28,007 nt of DNA. It comes from a virus. The notes beneath the pieces were generated by a model that had not been told where the DNA came from, did no database searches, and was given only the letters and a program-made list of their open reading frames with translations. Positions 15,207 through 23,519 of this stretch are shown in pieces (within the stretch, counting starts at the first letter, position 1; every line of letters starts with the position of its first letter). Made by a program: the position numbers and the translations under genes. The stretch lies in the IMG/VR virus record IMGVR_UViG_3300006844_000037, positions 1 through 28,007 of that record; one strand, 5' to 3'.

Positions 15207-17122
15207 CAATAACCTCCACTTTCGCCCCCACCATTACTCGGACTCGGCGGCGTTGGAGCCGGAGCGCCGCCGCCCTGCGGACTCATTCCCGGAGGCCGCA
15301 GCGGCACAACATTCCCTTGCTGCGCCGCCATTTGCAACATCCCCGCATCTGCCGTTTGTACCCGGAACTGATTGATATTCCTCACCCCAGTCAATCCAGC
15401 AATATGTGTGAAGATGCGAGCAATGTCGAACTGCATCAACAAGTTCGGATACGCCCTCAACTGATTCATGATCGAGAGCCACATGTTCGCCATCGCCATC
15501 CGATCGACCGGGAGTGTTCCATCGACTGGCACATAATCATAGAACCCTGCAATCTGATCCGGCGTCACCTGCATGAAGTTCGGCCCCGCCTGCATCGCCA
15601 GATCCCCGACCACCTTTAGAACTTGCGGCGCGTCGTACCACTGCTGCGTTTGCTGGACCAACATTTGCGCATGCGGCGCAAAGGAGGCAGCAGACATGTA
15701 TTCGCATTGCGTTTTCTGCCTATTCACCCCGAAGCCGGTGCTCGTCCGCACCTCCGTTGCTGTTTTCCTTCCTCCGGTCGTCATCGCTCCGAACATTTGA
15801 TCATTGATTCCCATCACGCGCTCGCCGATCCCGAACATCATATTCGTATCACCGACGTGCGCCTGCGTCATATCCTGGACCGGAATTTGATGGAAGAAAG
15901 TCCGCACATCAGAACCATACGCTTCCGGTCGCAGACGATAAATGAACCCCGGCCCCCCGTCCTCAGCATCCTCAATAATAACTTTGGAGGGGTCGACAAG
16001 GAACTGATTATTGAGTGCAGCTCTGACATTGAAAAAGTGAGTGTTGAGTAGCCAGTCCATTGTATTTTGGACTGGTCGGATGATTTCTGGAATTCCCCGA
16101 TTATATATTCCATAGCCCTCGACCTCCGACTCCGCCACAGAGAATGGGAATTTCCCATGAATGGCGCCCAGAGGTTGGGCGCCAAGGAGCACGCTATAAT
16201 CACTGCTAATCGTGAAAACCCACTTTTCCGGATATTTGCTCGGTCCTAGCTCCCACTCCTCCTGGATCAGATCGACGTAGATTTCCCACACCTCCACACT
16301 CGACGGATGGTCCGATTTATCATCGGAAAACGTTCCCGCCGTTTCGGGCCGAATCAGGGCGCTCGACGGCGATTTCGGCGGGGTGTTCGCTTTTTTGAGA
16401 AAACGACAATTCTCCTCGATATAATATCCCTGATTTTTTCTGCGGACGACCTCGTTCCATCCCATGACTTTGCGAACGCCACAGAACTCCCCTTCCTGGA
16501 AACGGCCAACAGGAAAATGTCCATCGTGGATGAAGTCGAAAGGGGCAACATTATAGATTTTATTCCCCTTATATCCAGGAACTTGAATGGAAGCCTGGAG
16601 CTTTTGTGTTTTCCCTTGGACCGGGTCGACAATTTCCTCGAGCTGCCCATACTGTACCGTCTCCTCGCACCAATAGTTTCCTAAAATCCCGACCCCATAC
16701 TTGCCCACATCATAGAGCCAGATATAGTAAGGGGCCATCATTTCCCCCACTTCACACTGATACGAAATCAGTGCCTCCATCGCCTGGACCTTTTGCTCCG
16801 CCTCCCCATGCCGCCCCGCAAACTGGTGAATAGGAGTCCGAGCGAAGAAAACACTGGTCCAGTAGGTATGCGCCGTCATTAGCAGCGCATAGCTATAAGG
16901 AATCTGAATCGTCGTGTAGCGCGGCTGCCCCCGCTCCCGATCATTACGTCGGAGTGCATCCATTTCCTGCTCCGGCAAATAGGCCAGCGCCGCGTCCTCG
17001 GCCTTTTGCCAAACATCATGGAATTGCGTTTGCACCCTCAACCCGAACTTGATCCTATCCTCGAGCTTTCCCGCAATCGAATGATGAAGCGGCGAGCCCT
17101 TCGCAATTTTGCGCGTGGTCAT
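15206..17122 (-). CDS. Portal protein, 638 aa
   Basis: ATG 17122 overlaps the terminase stop as ATGA and has GAGGGG at 8 nt; the ATG two codons earlier has no spacing to that site. The protein has the typical portal course: an N-terminal helix (WQKAEDAALAYLPEQE), an 'IPYSYALLMTAHTYWTSVFF' wing segment, a long central domain with PEIIRPVQNTMDWLLNTHFF (a strong portal signature for the crown/stem region), VGDTNMMFGIGERVMGINDQ and GGRKTATEV. The C-terminus is Gly/Pro-rich (last ~50 residues). It forms the dodecameric DNA-entry ring; terminase and scaffold genes flank it. Confidence 0.92.
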   Translation of the reverse strand: MTTRKIAKGSPLHHSIAGKLEDRIKFGLRVQTQFHDVWQKAEDAALAYLPEQEMDALRRNDRERGQPRYTTIQIPYSYALLMTAHTYWTSVFFARTPIHQFAGRHGEAEQKVQAMEALISYQCEVGEMMAPYYIWLYDVGKYGVGILGNYWCEETVQYGQLEEIVDPVQGKTQKLQASIQVPGYKGNKIYNVAPFDFIHDGHFPVGRFQEGEFCGVRKVMGWNEVVRRKNQGYYIEENCRFLKKANTPPKSPSSALIRPETAGTFSDDKSDHPSSVEVWEIYVDLIQEEWELGPSKYPEKWVFTISSDYSVLLGAQPLGAIHGKFPFSVAESEVEGYGIYNRGIPEIIRPVQNTMDWLLNTHFFNVRAALNNQFLVDPSKVIIEDAEDGGPGFIYRLRPEAYGSDVRTFFHQIPVQDMTQAHVGDTNMMFGIGERVMGINDQMFGAMTTGGRKTATEVRTSTGFGVNRQKTQCEYMSAASFAPHAQMLVQQTQQWYDAPQVLKVVGDLAMQAGPNFMQVTPDQIAGFYDYVPVDGTLPVDRMAMANMWLSIMNQLRAYPNLLMQFDIARIFTHIAGLTGVRNINQFRVQTADAGMLQMAAQQGNVVPLRPPGMSPQGGGAPAPTPPSPSNGGGESGGY

Positions 17123-18681
17123 GGACATCCCCTCACGAGTCGGAGTTTCGGAACAGTGCTATTATCGATGAACCCTTTATCGTCCATCGAATCCATCCAC
17201 GGCTTCAAAAGACTCGAAACCCCAATCGCCGCCATGTCGAGAGCGTCGTCGTGCTCAACGTTAGGGTAATCTGTGAACTGCTGGATCAGCTCCGCGTGCT
17301 CTGCTCGAACAAACAGACGGCCATTCGACGCGGGGCCGGACAGGATGCTGTTTATCCTCACTGTTTTCGACCGAATATCCTCGAACAGTTGAATGTTGAA
17401 CCACTGTTTCCGCCGAATCATTTCCTGTTCCAGAATGTATTTCAAATACTTTTGCGCCGCCACGCTTTCGATTATCGCCCAATTTATCCTCCATCGCATC
17501 GCCAATTCAAAAAATTTGCTCGCCGTGAAATTCGGCTGATGCCCTCGCATCAAGCTCATTTCGAGAAGATAGAATTTATCTCCGTACCGGCGCCAAACAC
17601 CTTGAGCCTCGAAATCGGTAGATAACTCCCTCCGCTTTTCCATGCCTGGAGTCGGCGGCGGAACAGGATCAATTGCCAAGACCGTGATACCGCTCGCCGG
17701 TGCTTCAGAATAGAATTGGAGCCATTCCGGCAAAAACATACAGGTTTCGCGTGCGACAACCTTACACTCCTTTTCACGAATAAAGATTGAGAGGCGGTTC
17801 GCAGAAACAGCTGCCAGCTTCTCACGACGAAGTTGTTCCGTGGGATGTCGTTCGGGCCACGCCGAAACCTGGAATTCTGTAGGCAAGCTTTCCGTTTCCT
17901 TGGTCCAACACGAGTATCGCGCAGTTTTCCACTCCGTATCCTTTTCTGCACGTGCAACAAAATCGTCACTATGCTGGGGGGTGTTAAGGGCGACAATTTT
18001 TGCGTTTGCATCGTCCGCGATAGGCGCCAAAGAGTTTTTGACCGCACCCATAATGAGGGCATTTATTTTCTCCCTCTGCTCCTTGCTCGCAGCATTTTCA
18101 TCCGTGAGCACATCGTCGAGAATTATAAGATCAGGCCGATAATCATCGAAATTAATACCACGGATACTGTCACTAGTAATACCCACACCCAAGACCCAGA
18201 TAGGATGCGCAAGCAACCGATGCTGGATTTCCAGCTCCGTTTCCGTCCACTTTTTCCCTTTATCGAGTCCATACACGGAAGCCAATAGTGGCTTCGTCCT
18301 CTTGCCATCCGCGCCCAATTTTTCCTCAAGCCGATTCCGCAACCATTGAATATTTTGTGTAGCCTTAATTTCGCTCGCCGCCACATAGAGGATAGTTCGC
18401 GACAACCCATACGCAATCCTTTTGGCCGCAAACATTCGAAGCTTGGTCGTTTTGGCAAAATCTCGTGGGAGGATGACATTGAGCAGCCTCGACTTCGGAT
18501 CATTCAGCAGTCCATCGACCGCCGCGTGCATTTTCGGACTTTTCTGCCTTGTCGCCTGCGGGAAAAAGGTACGCGCGAACAAATCATCATCGACGGCGCA
18601 GAGCTTCACCAGTTCCGCAAGCGAAACTCTGACTCCTTGCACCTCAGCTTTCGCTCCGGCTAGGCCGCCTTTTTGATCCAT
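17119..18681 (-). CDS. terL: Terminase large subunit, 520 aa
   Basis: The start overlaps the end of the repeat-protein gene by 22 nt, with a GGGA site just upstream. ATPase half: a divergent Walker A at ~70-79 (ILPRDFAKTT), Walker B at ~184-190 (DLIILDD) and coupling motif ALNTP at 231-235. Nuclease half (RNase H-like): Asp338 in LAIDP, Glu405 in AIIESV, and HDDALD at 477-482, giving the acidic metal cluster. It pumps DNA into the procapsid and cuts genome ends. The length is typical. The separation from the small-subunit-like gene by nine genes is unusual. Confidence 0.95.
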   Translation of the reverse strand: MDQKGGLAGAKAEVQGVRVSLAELVKLCAVDDDLFARTFFPQATRQKSPKMHAAVDGLLNDPKSRLLNVILPRDFAKTTKLRMFAAKRIAYGLSRTILYVAASEIKATQNIQWLRNRLEEKLGADGKRTKPLLASVYGLDKGKKWTETELEIQHRLLAHPIWVLGVGITSDSIRGINFDDYRPDLIILDDVLTDENAASKEQREKINALIMGAVKNSLAPIADDANAKIVALNTPQHSDDFVARAEKDTEWKTARYSCWTKETESLPTEFQVSAWPERHPTEQLRREKLAAVSANRLSIFIREKECKVVARETCMFLPEWLQFYSEAPASGITVLAIDPVPPPTPGMEKRRELSTDFEAQGVWRRYGDKFYLLEMSLMRGHQPNFTASKFFELAMRWRINWAIIESVAAQKYLKYILEQEMIRRKQWFNIQLFEDIRSKTVRINSILSGPASNGRLFVRAEHAELIQQFTDYPNVEHDDALDMAAIGVSSLLKPWMDSMDDKGFIDNSTVPKLRLVRGCP

Positions 18682-20957
18682 CCCATTTTTCCCATCGTGA
18701 TGAAGAAGTGGCCATGACTGCCCGCCAACCCCGTGTTGCCAGCCGGAGCATTCGCATCCACAATAATTCCCGTTACCGTGCAGCTACCGCTCGCATTCCC
18801 GACCACCGGTACTGTGGACATCCCGACGCCAGTCACCGTGCAGGTTCCCGCGGCGCTGCCCGTAGTCTCTGTCGCCCCACCAATCGTGAGCCCGACACCC
18901 GTTACGATACAGGAACCCGCCGCATTGCCGACCACCGGAACAGTGCTTGCACCAATTCCAGTGGCGGTGCACGTTCCAGCTGCGGAACCAATAGCAGTCG
19001 TGCGACTGACCCCGATTCCAGTAACCGTACAAGTTCCTGTTGCACTGCCAACGGCGGTCGTGCGCGAAACACTGACGCCAGTCACAATGCAAGTGCCAGC
19101 GGCGGAACCGACGGCTTGCGTCGAGGAGGAACCAATGCCGCTTACCGTGCAGGTTCCGGCCGCTGACCCCGGCACGGCGGCGCGCGACACTCCGATTCCA
19201 GTAACCGTACTGGTTCCCGCAGCGCTGCCCGCCCCCGAATTTTGCTCGAACGCAATTCCCGTCACTGTGCTCGTGCCGGCCGCATTTCCGACAACCGGAA
19301 CCGTCGAAACACCAATTCCCGTTACCGTGCAAGTTCCCGCAGTCGAGCCGACAACAGCCGTTCGTGCCGCCCCGATTCCTGTTACAGTGCATGTCCCTGC
19401 CGCAGAGCCCACAGCCGTGACAGTCGAGACTCCGATTCCAGTAACAGTGCAGGAGCCAGCAGTCGAGCCGACAACGAAATAATAACCAGTCCCAACACCA
19501 TTGACGGTGCAGGTCCCCGCAGCCGATCCGACCGCAGCGACAGTAGAAACACCAATTCCAGTAACTGTGCACGTTCCCGTAGCCGATCCTGGAACTGCCG
19601 TTGTGCTAACGCCAATTCCGGTAACAGTACATGTCCCGGCTGCGCTGCCTGCGCCCTCGCTCGCGCCTTGCGGCGCAATTCCCGTTACCACGCAAGTTCC
19701 GGCCGCAGACCCAACAGCGAAGATTATCGCCAGAATAGTTCCGGAAACCGTACACGTTCCAGCAGCAGAGCCAACAGCAGGAACTGTGGAGGCCCCGATT
19801 CCTGTCGCAGTGCCGCTGCCCGCCGCATTTCCGACGGCCTGTGCTAAGCTCTGACTGACGCCGGTAACAGTGCAAGTCCCACTCGCGCTTCCTGCGGCCT
19901 GCGCCAGCGACTGGCTGACACCAGTAACAGTACACGTCCCTGCGGCCGACCCTACGACCGCAGTATTCGATACTCCGATTCCTGTAACTGTGCACGTTCC
20001 GGCAGCCGATCCCACAGAGAATATAAAGGCACGAATAACACCAGTAACAGTGCATGTGCCAGCGGCACTTCCTATTGCCGTCGTCCTTGAAGCTCCAACG
20101 CCACTAACTACGCAGGTCCCAACCACAGAGCCGGGAACTGGAACACGACTCTGTCCGACACCAGTAACAGTACAAGTACCACTACTAGCTCCAGCCCCAG
20201 TGGCCGGGCCAGTCACTTCCTTAAATGCAATATAAATAGCTGAGTTGTCACCATTGGAACCAGAAGGATTCGGCGCTGTGGTCGCACTGGTGACACTGGC
20301 AATACGGAACTCACCACGAACGCCCATGTTAGCGTTAGAACCACCGCCGCTCGTTTGATTGCCGGGCATATTCGTGAAGTTGGTCGTGGGTGTCCACGCC
20401 GTAGTAGTATTTGACTCTTGCGCGCACCCAACAAAGCGAAGATGCTCGGTCGCGCTAGTGGTAACATCTATTGGCGCAATGGCGCCTGTGGCAGAAACAC
20501 CAGTTGCCATGCCGTCATCAGAAACAGTGTTGCCAGCCCCTATTGAGAAATTCCATGCAAGAATAGCAGAGGCATCACGGCTGGTGTTCGCCGTGTTGAA
20601 GCTCGCAGTGATAGTACCGCCATTAGCAATACCAGTCGTCAAAACGCTATAGGCAACTGCGACCGTTGCCCACGCTTGCGTCGAGGACGACCCGGTTTCA
20701 ATAGCACCCTGCATAAAGGTGCCGCCACCACCAACAGCGTCAGTCGTCCAAGTATTCCCACCACTATCAGAAACCGAAAGAAGTCGAGCAAAACTTGCAC
20801 CATCCGGTGGATCGACTGAATTATCGTTATCGACTGCAACCACGATGACGACGAGCGAACCTGCCGACGCAGCAGCAGTCGTCGTCAAAACGATACTAGT
20901 TTGATTAGCTGTTTTGCTCTGATTAGTGCCAAGAGCACCAATACTTGCGAAGGCCAT
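18660..20957 (-). CDS. Tandem-repeat beta-rich surface/virion protein with 24 Cys-bearing repeats, 765 aa
   Basis: ATG 20957 has GAGGGAC 5 nt upstream. Residues 1-~250 form a Ser/Thr/Gly-rich beta domain (SIVLTTTAAASAGSLVVIVV; SVSDSGGNTWTTD; FKEVTG end), similar in style to beta-sandwich modules of phage fibres. Residues 256-739 are 24 consecutive units of 20 residues (one of 21, one of 23), consensus GSAAGTCTVTGIGVS plus five variable residues ending in V. The final 26 residues end MGWIKKAA. No signal peptide is evident. Such units would suit a beta-solenoid or stacked fibre. It lies just upstream of the terminase in the late operon, so a virion or decoration role is inferred; no family name is claimed. 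Confidence 0.85.
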   Translation of the reverse strand: MAFASIGALGTNQSKTANQTSIVLTTTAAASAGSLVVIVVAVDNDNSVDPPDGASFARLLSVSDSGGNTWTTDAVGGGGTFMQGAIETGSSSTQAWATVAVAYSVLTTGIANGGTITASFNTANTSRDASAILAWNFSIGAGNTVSDDGMATGVSATGAIAPIDVTTSATEHLRFVGCAQESNTTTAWTPTTNFTNMPGNQTSGGGSNANMGVRGEFRIASVTSATTAPNPSGSNGDNSAIYIAFKEVTGPATGAGASSGTCTVTGVGQSRVPVPGSVVGTCVVSGVGASRTTAIGSAAGTCTVTGVIRAFIFSVGSAAGTCTVTGIGVSNTAVVGSAAGTCTVTGVSQSLAQAAGSASGTCTVTGVSQSLAQAVGNAAGSGTATGIGASTVPAVGSAAGTCTVSGTILAIIFAVGSAAGTCVVTGIAPQGASEGAGSAAGTCTVTGIGVSTTAVPGSATGTCTVTGIGVSTVAAVGSAAGTCTVNGVGTGYYFVVGSTAGSCTVTGIGVSTVTAVGSAAGTCTVTGIGAARTAVVGSTAGTCTVTGIGVSTVPVVGNAAGTSTVTGIAFEQNSGAGSAAGTSTVTGIGVSRAAVPGSAAGTCTVSGIGSSSTQAVGSAAGTCIVTGVSVSRTTAVGSATGTCTVTGIGVSRTTAIGSAAGTCTATGIGASTVPVVGNAAGSCIVTGVGLTIGGATETTGSAAGTCTVTGVGMSTVPVVGNASGSCTVTGIIVDANAPAGNTGLAGSHGHFFITMGKMGWIKKAA
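18741..20192 (-). repeat. 24 tandem ~60-bp coding repeats
   Basis: Within the 765-residue gene, 24 units of 60 bp (one 63, one 69) encode the ~20-residue repeat. The amino-acid core GTCTVTG is kept in most units while third-codon positions differ widely between units, so the array is not a recent perfect duplication. A Cys is present in 21 of 24 units (absent in units 7, 16 and 17 counted from the N-terminus). Confidence 0.95.
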
Positions 20958-21179
20958 TTAATGTCCCTCGCTTCCCGGAATAAAATCTTCCGGTAGAGGA
21001 GCCCAATACGACAAAACGTCGTCCCCACGAATAGCAGGAACGACGCTCTGAATCAATTCACCACTTTTGACGGCGCGAGCGTCAATTACATCGTCGGCGT
21101 AAACAGCAACAACGACGGCGTCTTGACGCCCGAAGTCTGGCGCCACATAGACTTTGACCCCTTGTCCGACATCAGGCAC
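20958..21179 (-). CDS. Small hypothetical protein, 73 aa
   Basis: A GTG start at 21179 has AGGA upstream and overlaps the preceding gene's stop region by 8 nt; the stop is directly followed by the repeat-protein start. The protein begins MPDVGQGVKVYVAPDFGRQD and contains alternating beta stretches (AVVVAVYADDVIDARAV) and a C-terminal acidic PLPEDFIPGSEGH. No family is recognised. In context it is one of a run of small late proteins ahead of the terminase. Confidence 0.7.
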   Translation of the reverse strand: MPDVGQGVKVYVAPDFGRQDAVVVAVYADDVIDARAVKSGELIQSVVPAIRGDDVLSYWAPLPEDFIPGSEGH

Positions 21180-21477
21180 GAATGTCCTGCTTTATCCGCT
21201 TTTCCACATTATCGAGCACACCCTCGATCGTCGCATTGACCGCCGGAATGTCGACCGGATTCCCCTCGGGATAACTGGCCCAAAACCCCTTGACCATTCG
21301 GTCCTGGCCAGTTTCGTTGAAGTCTTGGACCAGGACATGGGCCGTGATCTGGATCAGCGTGTCGCCGCCCCCGGCATTTGCCGACACAAAAGTGTAGGGA
21401 TGCTCGAATTCGGCGCCCCTCTCATTCGTTTTCGCGGCGATATGCGCAAGCTGCGACGGAGTCAGTGGCGTTCCCAT
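21172..21477 (-). CDS. Small hypothetical protein, 101 aa
   Basis: ATG 21477 is preceded by GGAGG and sits next to the upstream TAA. The protein starts MGTPLTPSQLAHIAAKTNER, with an amphipathic N-terminal helix, a central beta region (TLIQITAHVLVQDFNETG) and a C-terminal helix (NATIEGVLDNVEKRIKQDI). No membrane segment or known motif is seen. Possibly a minor virion or assembly protein, by operon position. Confidence 0.72.
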   Translation of the reverse strand: MGTPLTPSQLAHIAAKTNERGAEFEHPYTFVSANAGGGDTLIQITAHVLVQDFNETGQDRMVKGFWASYPEGNPVDIPAVNATIEGVLDNVEKRIKQDIRA

Positions 21478-21894
21478 TTAGTCCTCCGTTATGTTTGTCC
21501 CGGTGGTGAGCGCAGGTGTGACGTTGGTATTGATCGTAATGTTGGGCGTTACGGTTCCGCTATAGAACAGCGTGGTCGAGCCTTGCGAAACAGTGCCCAC
21601 GCCGAAATGCGTGATCGTGCTGGCCGTATTTGTGCTCTGCGGAAAGGTGACGCTGGCCGTGAGCGTCACCTGCGAACCCGTTATCGTAAAGCCGGCTGTC
21701 GTGCGCGCAACGCTCTGGCGTGCATAACCGCCGTAGCCCGTTTCAGAGCTTGCCTGGTTGCCCGCCTCGCCTGGATCGGCGAAATGTAGCGAGAGCCAAT
21801 AAGAGCCCGTGATTCCGCTCGCCACCCCCACAATCGTGGTGGCCGTGAACAGAAGCTGGAGCAGCGAAGTTTCGAATCCGTCAGCTTTCGACAT
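21478..21894 (-). CDS. Putative virion/fibre-like beta protein, 138 aa
   Basis: ATG 21894 has AAGGG about 8 nt upstream. Residues 1-~45 (LLQLLFTATTIVGVASGITG; SYWLSLHFADPGEAGNQ) and the central GYGGYARQSVARTTAGFTIT match a pattern seen in many phage structural genes often labelled tail-fibre or head proteins. The C-terminal half is Thr-rich beta sequence (ITHFGVGTVSQGSTTLFYSG; TVTPNITINTN). There is no transmembrane topology beyond the mildly hydrophobic start. Structural role likely; exact location in the virion unknown. Confidence 0.75.
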   Translation of the reverse strand: MSKADGFETSLLQLLFTATTIVGVASGITGSYWLSLHFADPGEAGNQASSETGYGGYARQSVARTTAGFTITGSQVTLTASVTFPQSTNTASTITHFGVGTVSQGSTTLFYSGTVTPNITINTNVTPALTTGTNITED

Positions 21895-21921
21895 GGAGGA
21901 ATCCCTTTCAGCGTTCTAGGG

Positions 21922-22419
21922 TCAGCCGGCAAGCTGCCGGAGTTGATCGAACCTATTCTTGAGTTCGAGCTCGCGCTGTTCCAACGCTTTACTCTGCGCC
22001 GCCAGCGCGCTTTCCTTTATGCGAATATCCTCCATTCGCTCATTGATCTCGACGGCCTTTTTGTCGAGCCTCGACTCGGCGTCGGCAATCGAGGAGAGCT
22101 TGTACTCGTTCTCCTGCTGCCGATCTGCGAGCAATTTTTCCCGCCTAACCAAGTCCTGCTCCTTTTGCTGGACCGCCTTTAGCCCATCATCGAGCAAGCG
22201 TTTGCCCGCCTCGATTTGTGCTTTGTGCTCCGCTTGCGCTTTTTCGATAGCGGCCGCCGTAGCGTCAGCCTGTTTGCGGGCCTCCTCGGCTTTCGCAATC
22301 GAAGCCTCGGCGTCGATCCGAATTCCCTCGAGGCGCTCAAGCTCTTGCTTCGTTTTCACCGGATCAGACAGAATGCGCAAGAGCGCATCGCTGACACTGG
22401 TTCCTTGATTAATTTGCAT
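21922..22419 (-). CDS. Long coiled-coil protein, 165 aa
   Basis: ATG 22419 has GGAGG 5 nt upstream, inside the end of the preceding small gene. After MQINQGTSVSDALLRILSDP, nearly the whole protein (residues ~20-160) is a charged heptad-type helix rich in Glu, Lys, Arg, Ala and Gln, with no Pro after residue 20. Examples are KAEEARKQADATAAAIEKA and KQELERLEGIRIDAEASIAK. No catalytic motif. It could be an assembly rod or scaffold-like accessory; similar coiled coils occur near small-terminase genes. Function not assigned. Confidence 0.8.
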   Translation of the reverse strand: MQINQGTSVSDALLRILSDPVKTKQELERLEGIRIDAEASIAKAEEARKQADATAAAIEKAQAEHKAQIEAGKRLLDDGLKAVQQKEQDLVRREKLLADRQQENEYKLSSIADAESRLDKKAVEINERMEDIRIKESALAAQSKALEQRELELKNRFDQLRQLAG

Positions 22420-22504
22420 TCGAGCCTCCTATCAGCAGGCACAGACCGAGCCCCAGCCCTAGCCAGAGCAGCACCAGAGTCAAATAGCCGAGTCCGTAGA
22501 TCAT
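22409..22504 (-). CDS. Tiny single-pass membrane protein, 31 aa
   Basis: The ATG at 22504 follows the stop of the 53-residue gene by 1 nt, and its end overlaps the coiled-coil gene start. Nearly all of it is one hydrophobic helix: MIYGLGYLTLVLLWLGLGLG then LCLLIGGSNAN. No clear ribosome-binding site is visible, so translation by coupling to the upstream gene is likely. The compact gene spacing argues it is real. Function unknown. Confidence 0.6.
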   Translation of the reverse strand: MIYGLGYLTLVLLWLGLGLGLCLLIGGSNAN

Positions 22505-22505
22505 G

Positions 22506-22667
22506 TCAGCCGTGAATTGGAGGGCCGAAGGCTTTCCAGCCCAACAGCACCAGCAAGAGAAAGAGCAAAAATTTGCTCCCGACGGGACCGTAATTCGGCC
22601 AATTCCACCACAGGCCAAACACCAGCCAGAGCATCATTAGAATCCAAAAGGCGAGCCCGAGGGTCAT
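22506..22667 (-). CDS. Small two-helix membrane protein, 53 aa
   Basis: ATG 22667 has GGGAG 6 nt upstream and overlaps nothing; the frame is open earlier but without a site. Two membrane segments (LGLAFWILMMLWLVFGLWW, ~3-21; FLLFLLLVLLGWKAFG, ~33-48) are joined by NWPNYGPVGSK. This W-x-N-W-P-N-Y-G-P pattern recurs in tiny membrane proteins of many tailed phages. Holin-like activity is possible but a better-placed holin candidate sits in the lysis module at 7452-7796. Confidence 0.75.
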   Translation of the reverse strand: MTLGLAFWILMMLWLVFGLWWNWPNYGPVGSKFLLFLLLVLLGWKAFGPPIHG

Positions 22668-22668
22668 T

Positions 22669-22965
22669 TCACACTCCCGCGATGACGCTGATTTTGTAGC
22701 CGCGCCGCACGCCAAAGTATTCGGTCTGCCCCGCCCCCAGCTTGGTCATCGACGTTGTCGCCGTCGGGTCCTCGCCCACAGCAATATGGCAGGCAGACTC
22801 AGCATACAGCCGAATGAAGCGCGTCGAATTATTGAAGGCGGCAGACTTGACCTCGCTCCCAATTGCCAGCACCTGCTCGGCAATAGGCGGATATGCTGGA
22901 ACTTGGCCGACCATCCCACCAATGTTCGCCATGTCCGCAATTTCAGCAACGAGCGCATTGGCCAT
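22669..22965 (-). CDS. Conserved small phage protein, 98 aa
   Basis: ATG 22965 overlaps the nuclease stop as TAATG, which decides the start over an upstream TTG-type codon. Residues ~45-98 (FNNSTRFIRLYAESACHIAV; GEDPTATTSMTKLGAGQTEYF; then KISVI near the end) form a beta-rich pattern I recall from small structural genes of many phages. The N-terminal third is helical (VAEIADMANIGGMVGQ). A minor virion role is probable; no function is established. Confidence 0.75.
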   Translation of the reverse strand: MANALVAEIADMANIGGMVGQVPAYPPIAEQVLAIGSEVKSAAFNNSTRFIRLYAESACHIAVGEDPTATTSMTKLGAGQTEYFGVRRGYKISVIAGV

Positions 22966-23519
22966 TAGGGCCTCCAAAGTTGGGCGTAAACACAATCCTC
23001 GATGCGAGGATCGAAGTTATCGATGAGCGGCACGATTTCCGGCACCACGACGGCCGGATCAAACGACTTGCACAAACAGAGCAGACGCAAATGCTTTACC
23101 TGGAAATATTTCCGAATCACCGGAGCATAGAGTTCCTTTAACTGCCACCACGCCAGATCGGAAAAGCGCAACTTGATTTCGACAATCAAAATTCCCAATG
23201 CCTCATCCTGCACAACGGCGTCGGGCTGGCAGTATCGCGTCCGGTGGCCGTCGAAGAACTTGTACCAAGGTCCGAGGTCGAGCCGGGAGCCAAAGCGGCG
23301 GCGGAGGAAATCCTTCGCCTTTTTCTCATATGCCAGTCCTGCCTTTTGGACCTTCGTGCTTCTGCTGCGATGTGTATAAGGATTAGCACACGGTTCAACA
23401 TAGAACGGAGTTCCTGCCGGCTTAAAGCCTCGCGGCGGAAGGAGCAAGGGGGCGGCGCTGCTGGTGGCAGGAGCGCTGACCCCTAGATATAGAGCTGGCT
23501 CTAATGGTGCCTCTGTCAT
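22965..23519 (-). CDS. PD-(D/E)XK-type nuclease, 184 aa
   Basis: The start overlaps the upstream stop as TAATG. After a Pro/Ala-rich N-terminus, the core has a helix with Glu65 (AYEKKAKDFLRRRFGSRL), then PDAVV (Asp100) and ILIVEIKLRF (Glu115, Lys117). These are the alpha-1 Glu, the Asp strand and the (D/E)xK strand of the PD-(D/E)XK superfamily. A second half helix/strand pair (WWQLKELYAPVIRKYF; VKHLRLLCLCKSF) completes the fold. Such enzymes cut or resolve DNA. Beside the small-terminase-like gene, a role in replication intermediates or genome-end processing is plausible but inferred. Confidence 0.75.
   Translation of the reverse strand: MTEAPLEPALYLGVSAPATSSAAPLLLPPRGFKPAGTPFYVEPCANPYTHRSRSTKVQKAGLAYEKKAKDFLRRRFGSRLDLGPWYKFFDGHRTRYCQPDAVVQDEALGILIVEIKLRFSDLAWWQLKELYAPVIRKYFQVKHLRLLCLCKSFDPAVVVPEIVPLIDNFDPRIEDCVYAQLWRP

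Noticed and set aside
18733-19482. Long plus-strand open frame with a repeating PVTVQVPAA pattern
   Set aside because: It is the antisense reading of the 60-bp coding repeats; the repeat period alone keeps it open. The minus frame has a ribosome-binding site and fits the operon.
18741-20192. CRISPR-like array
   Set aside because: Units are 60-bp coding repeats with no alternation of identical repeats and unique spacers.
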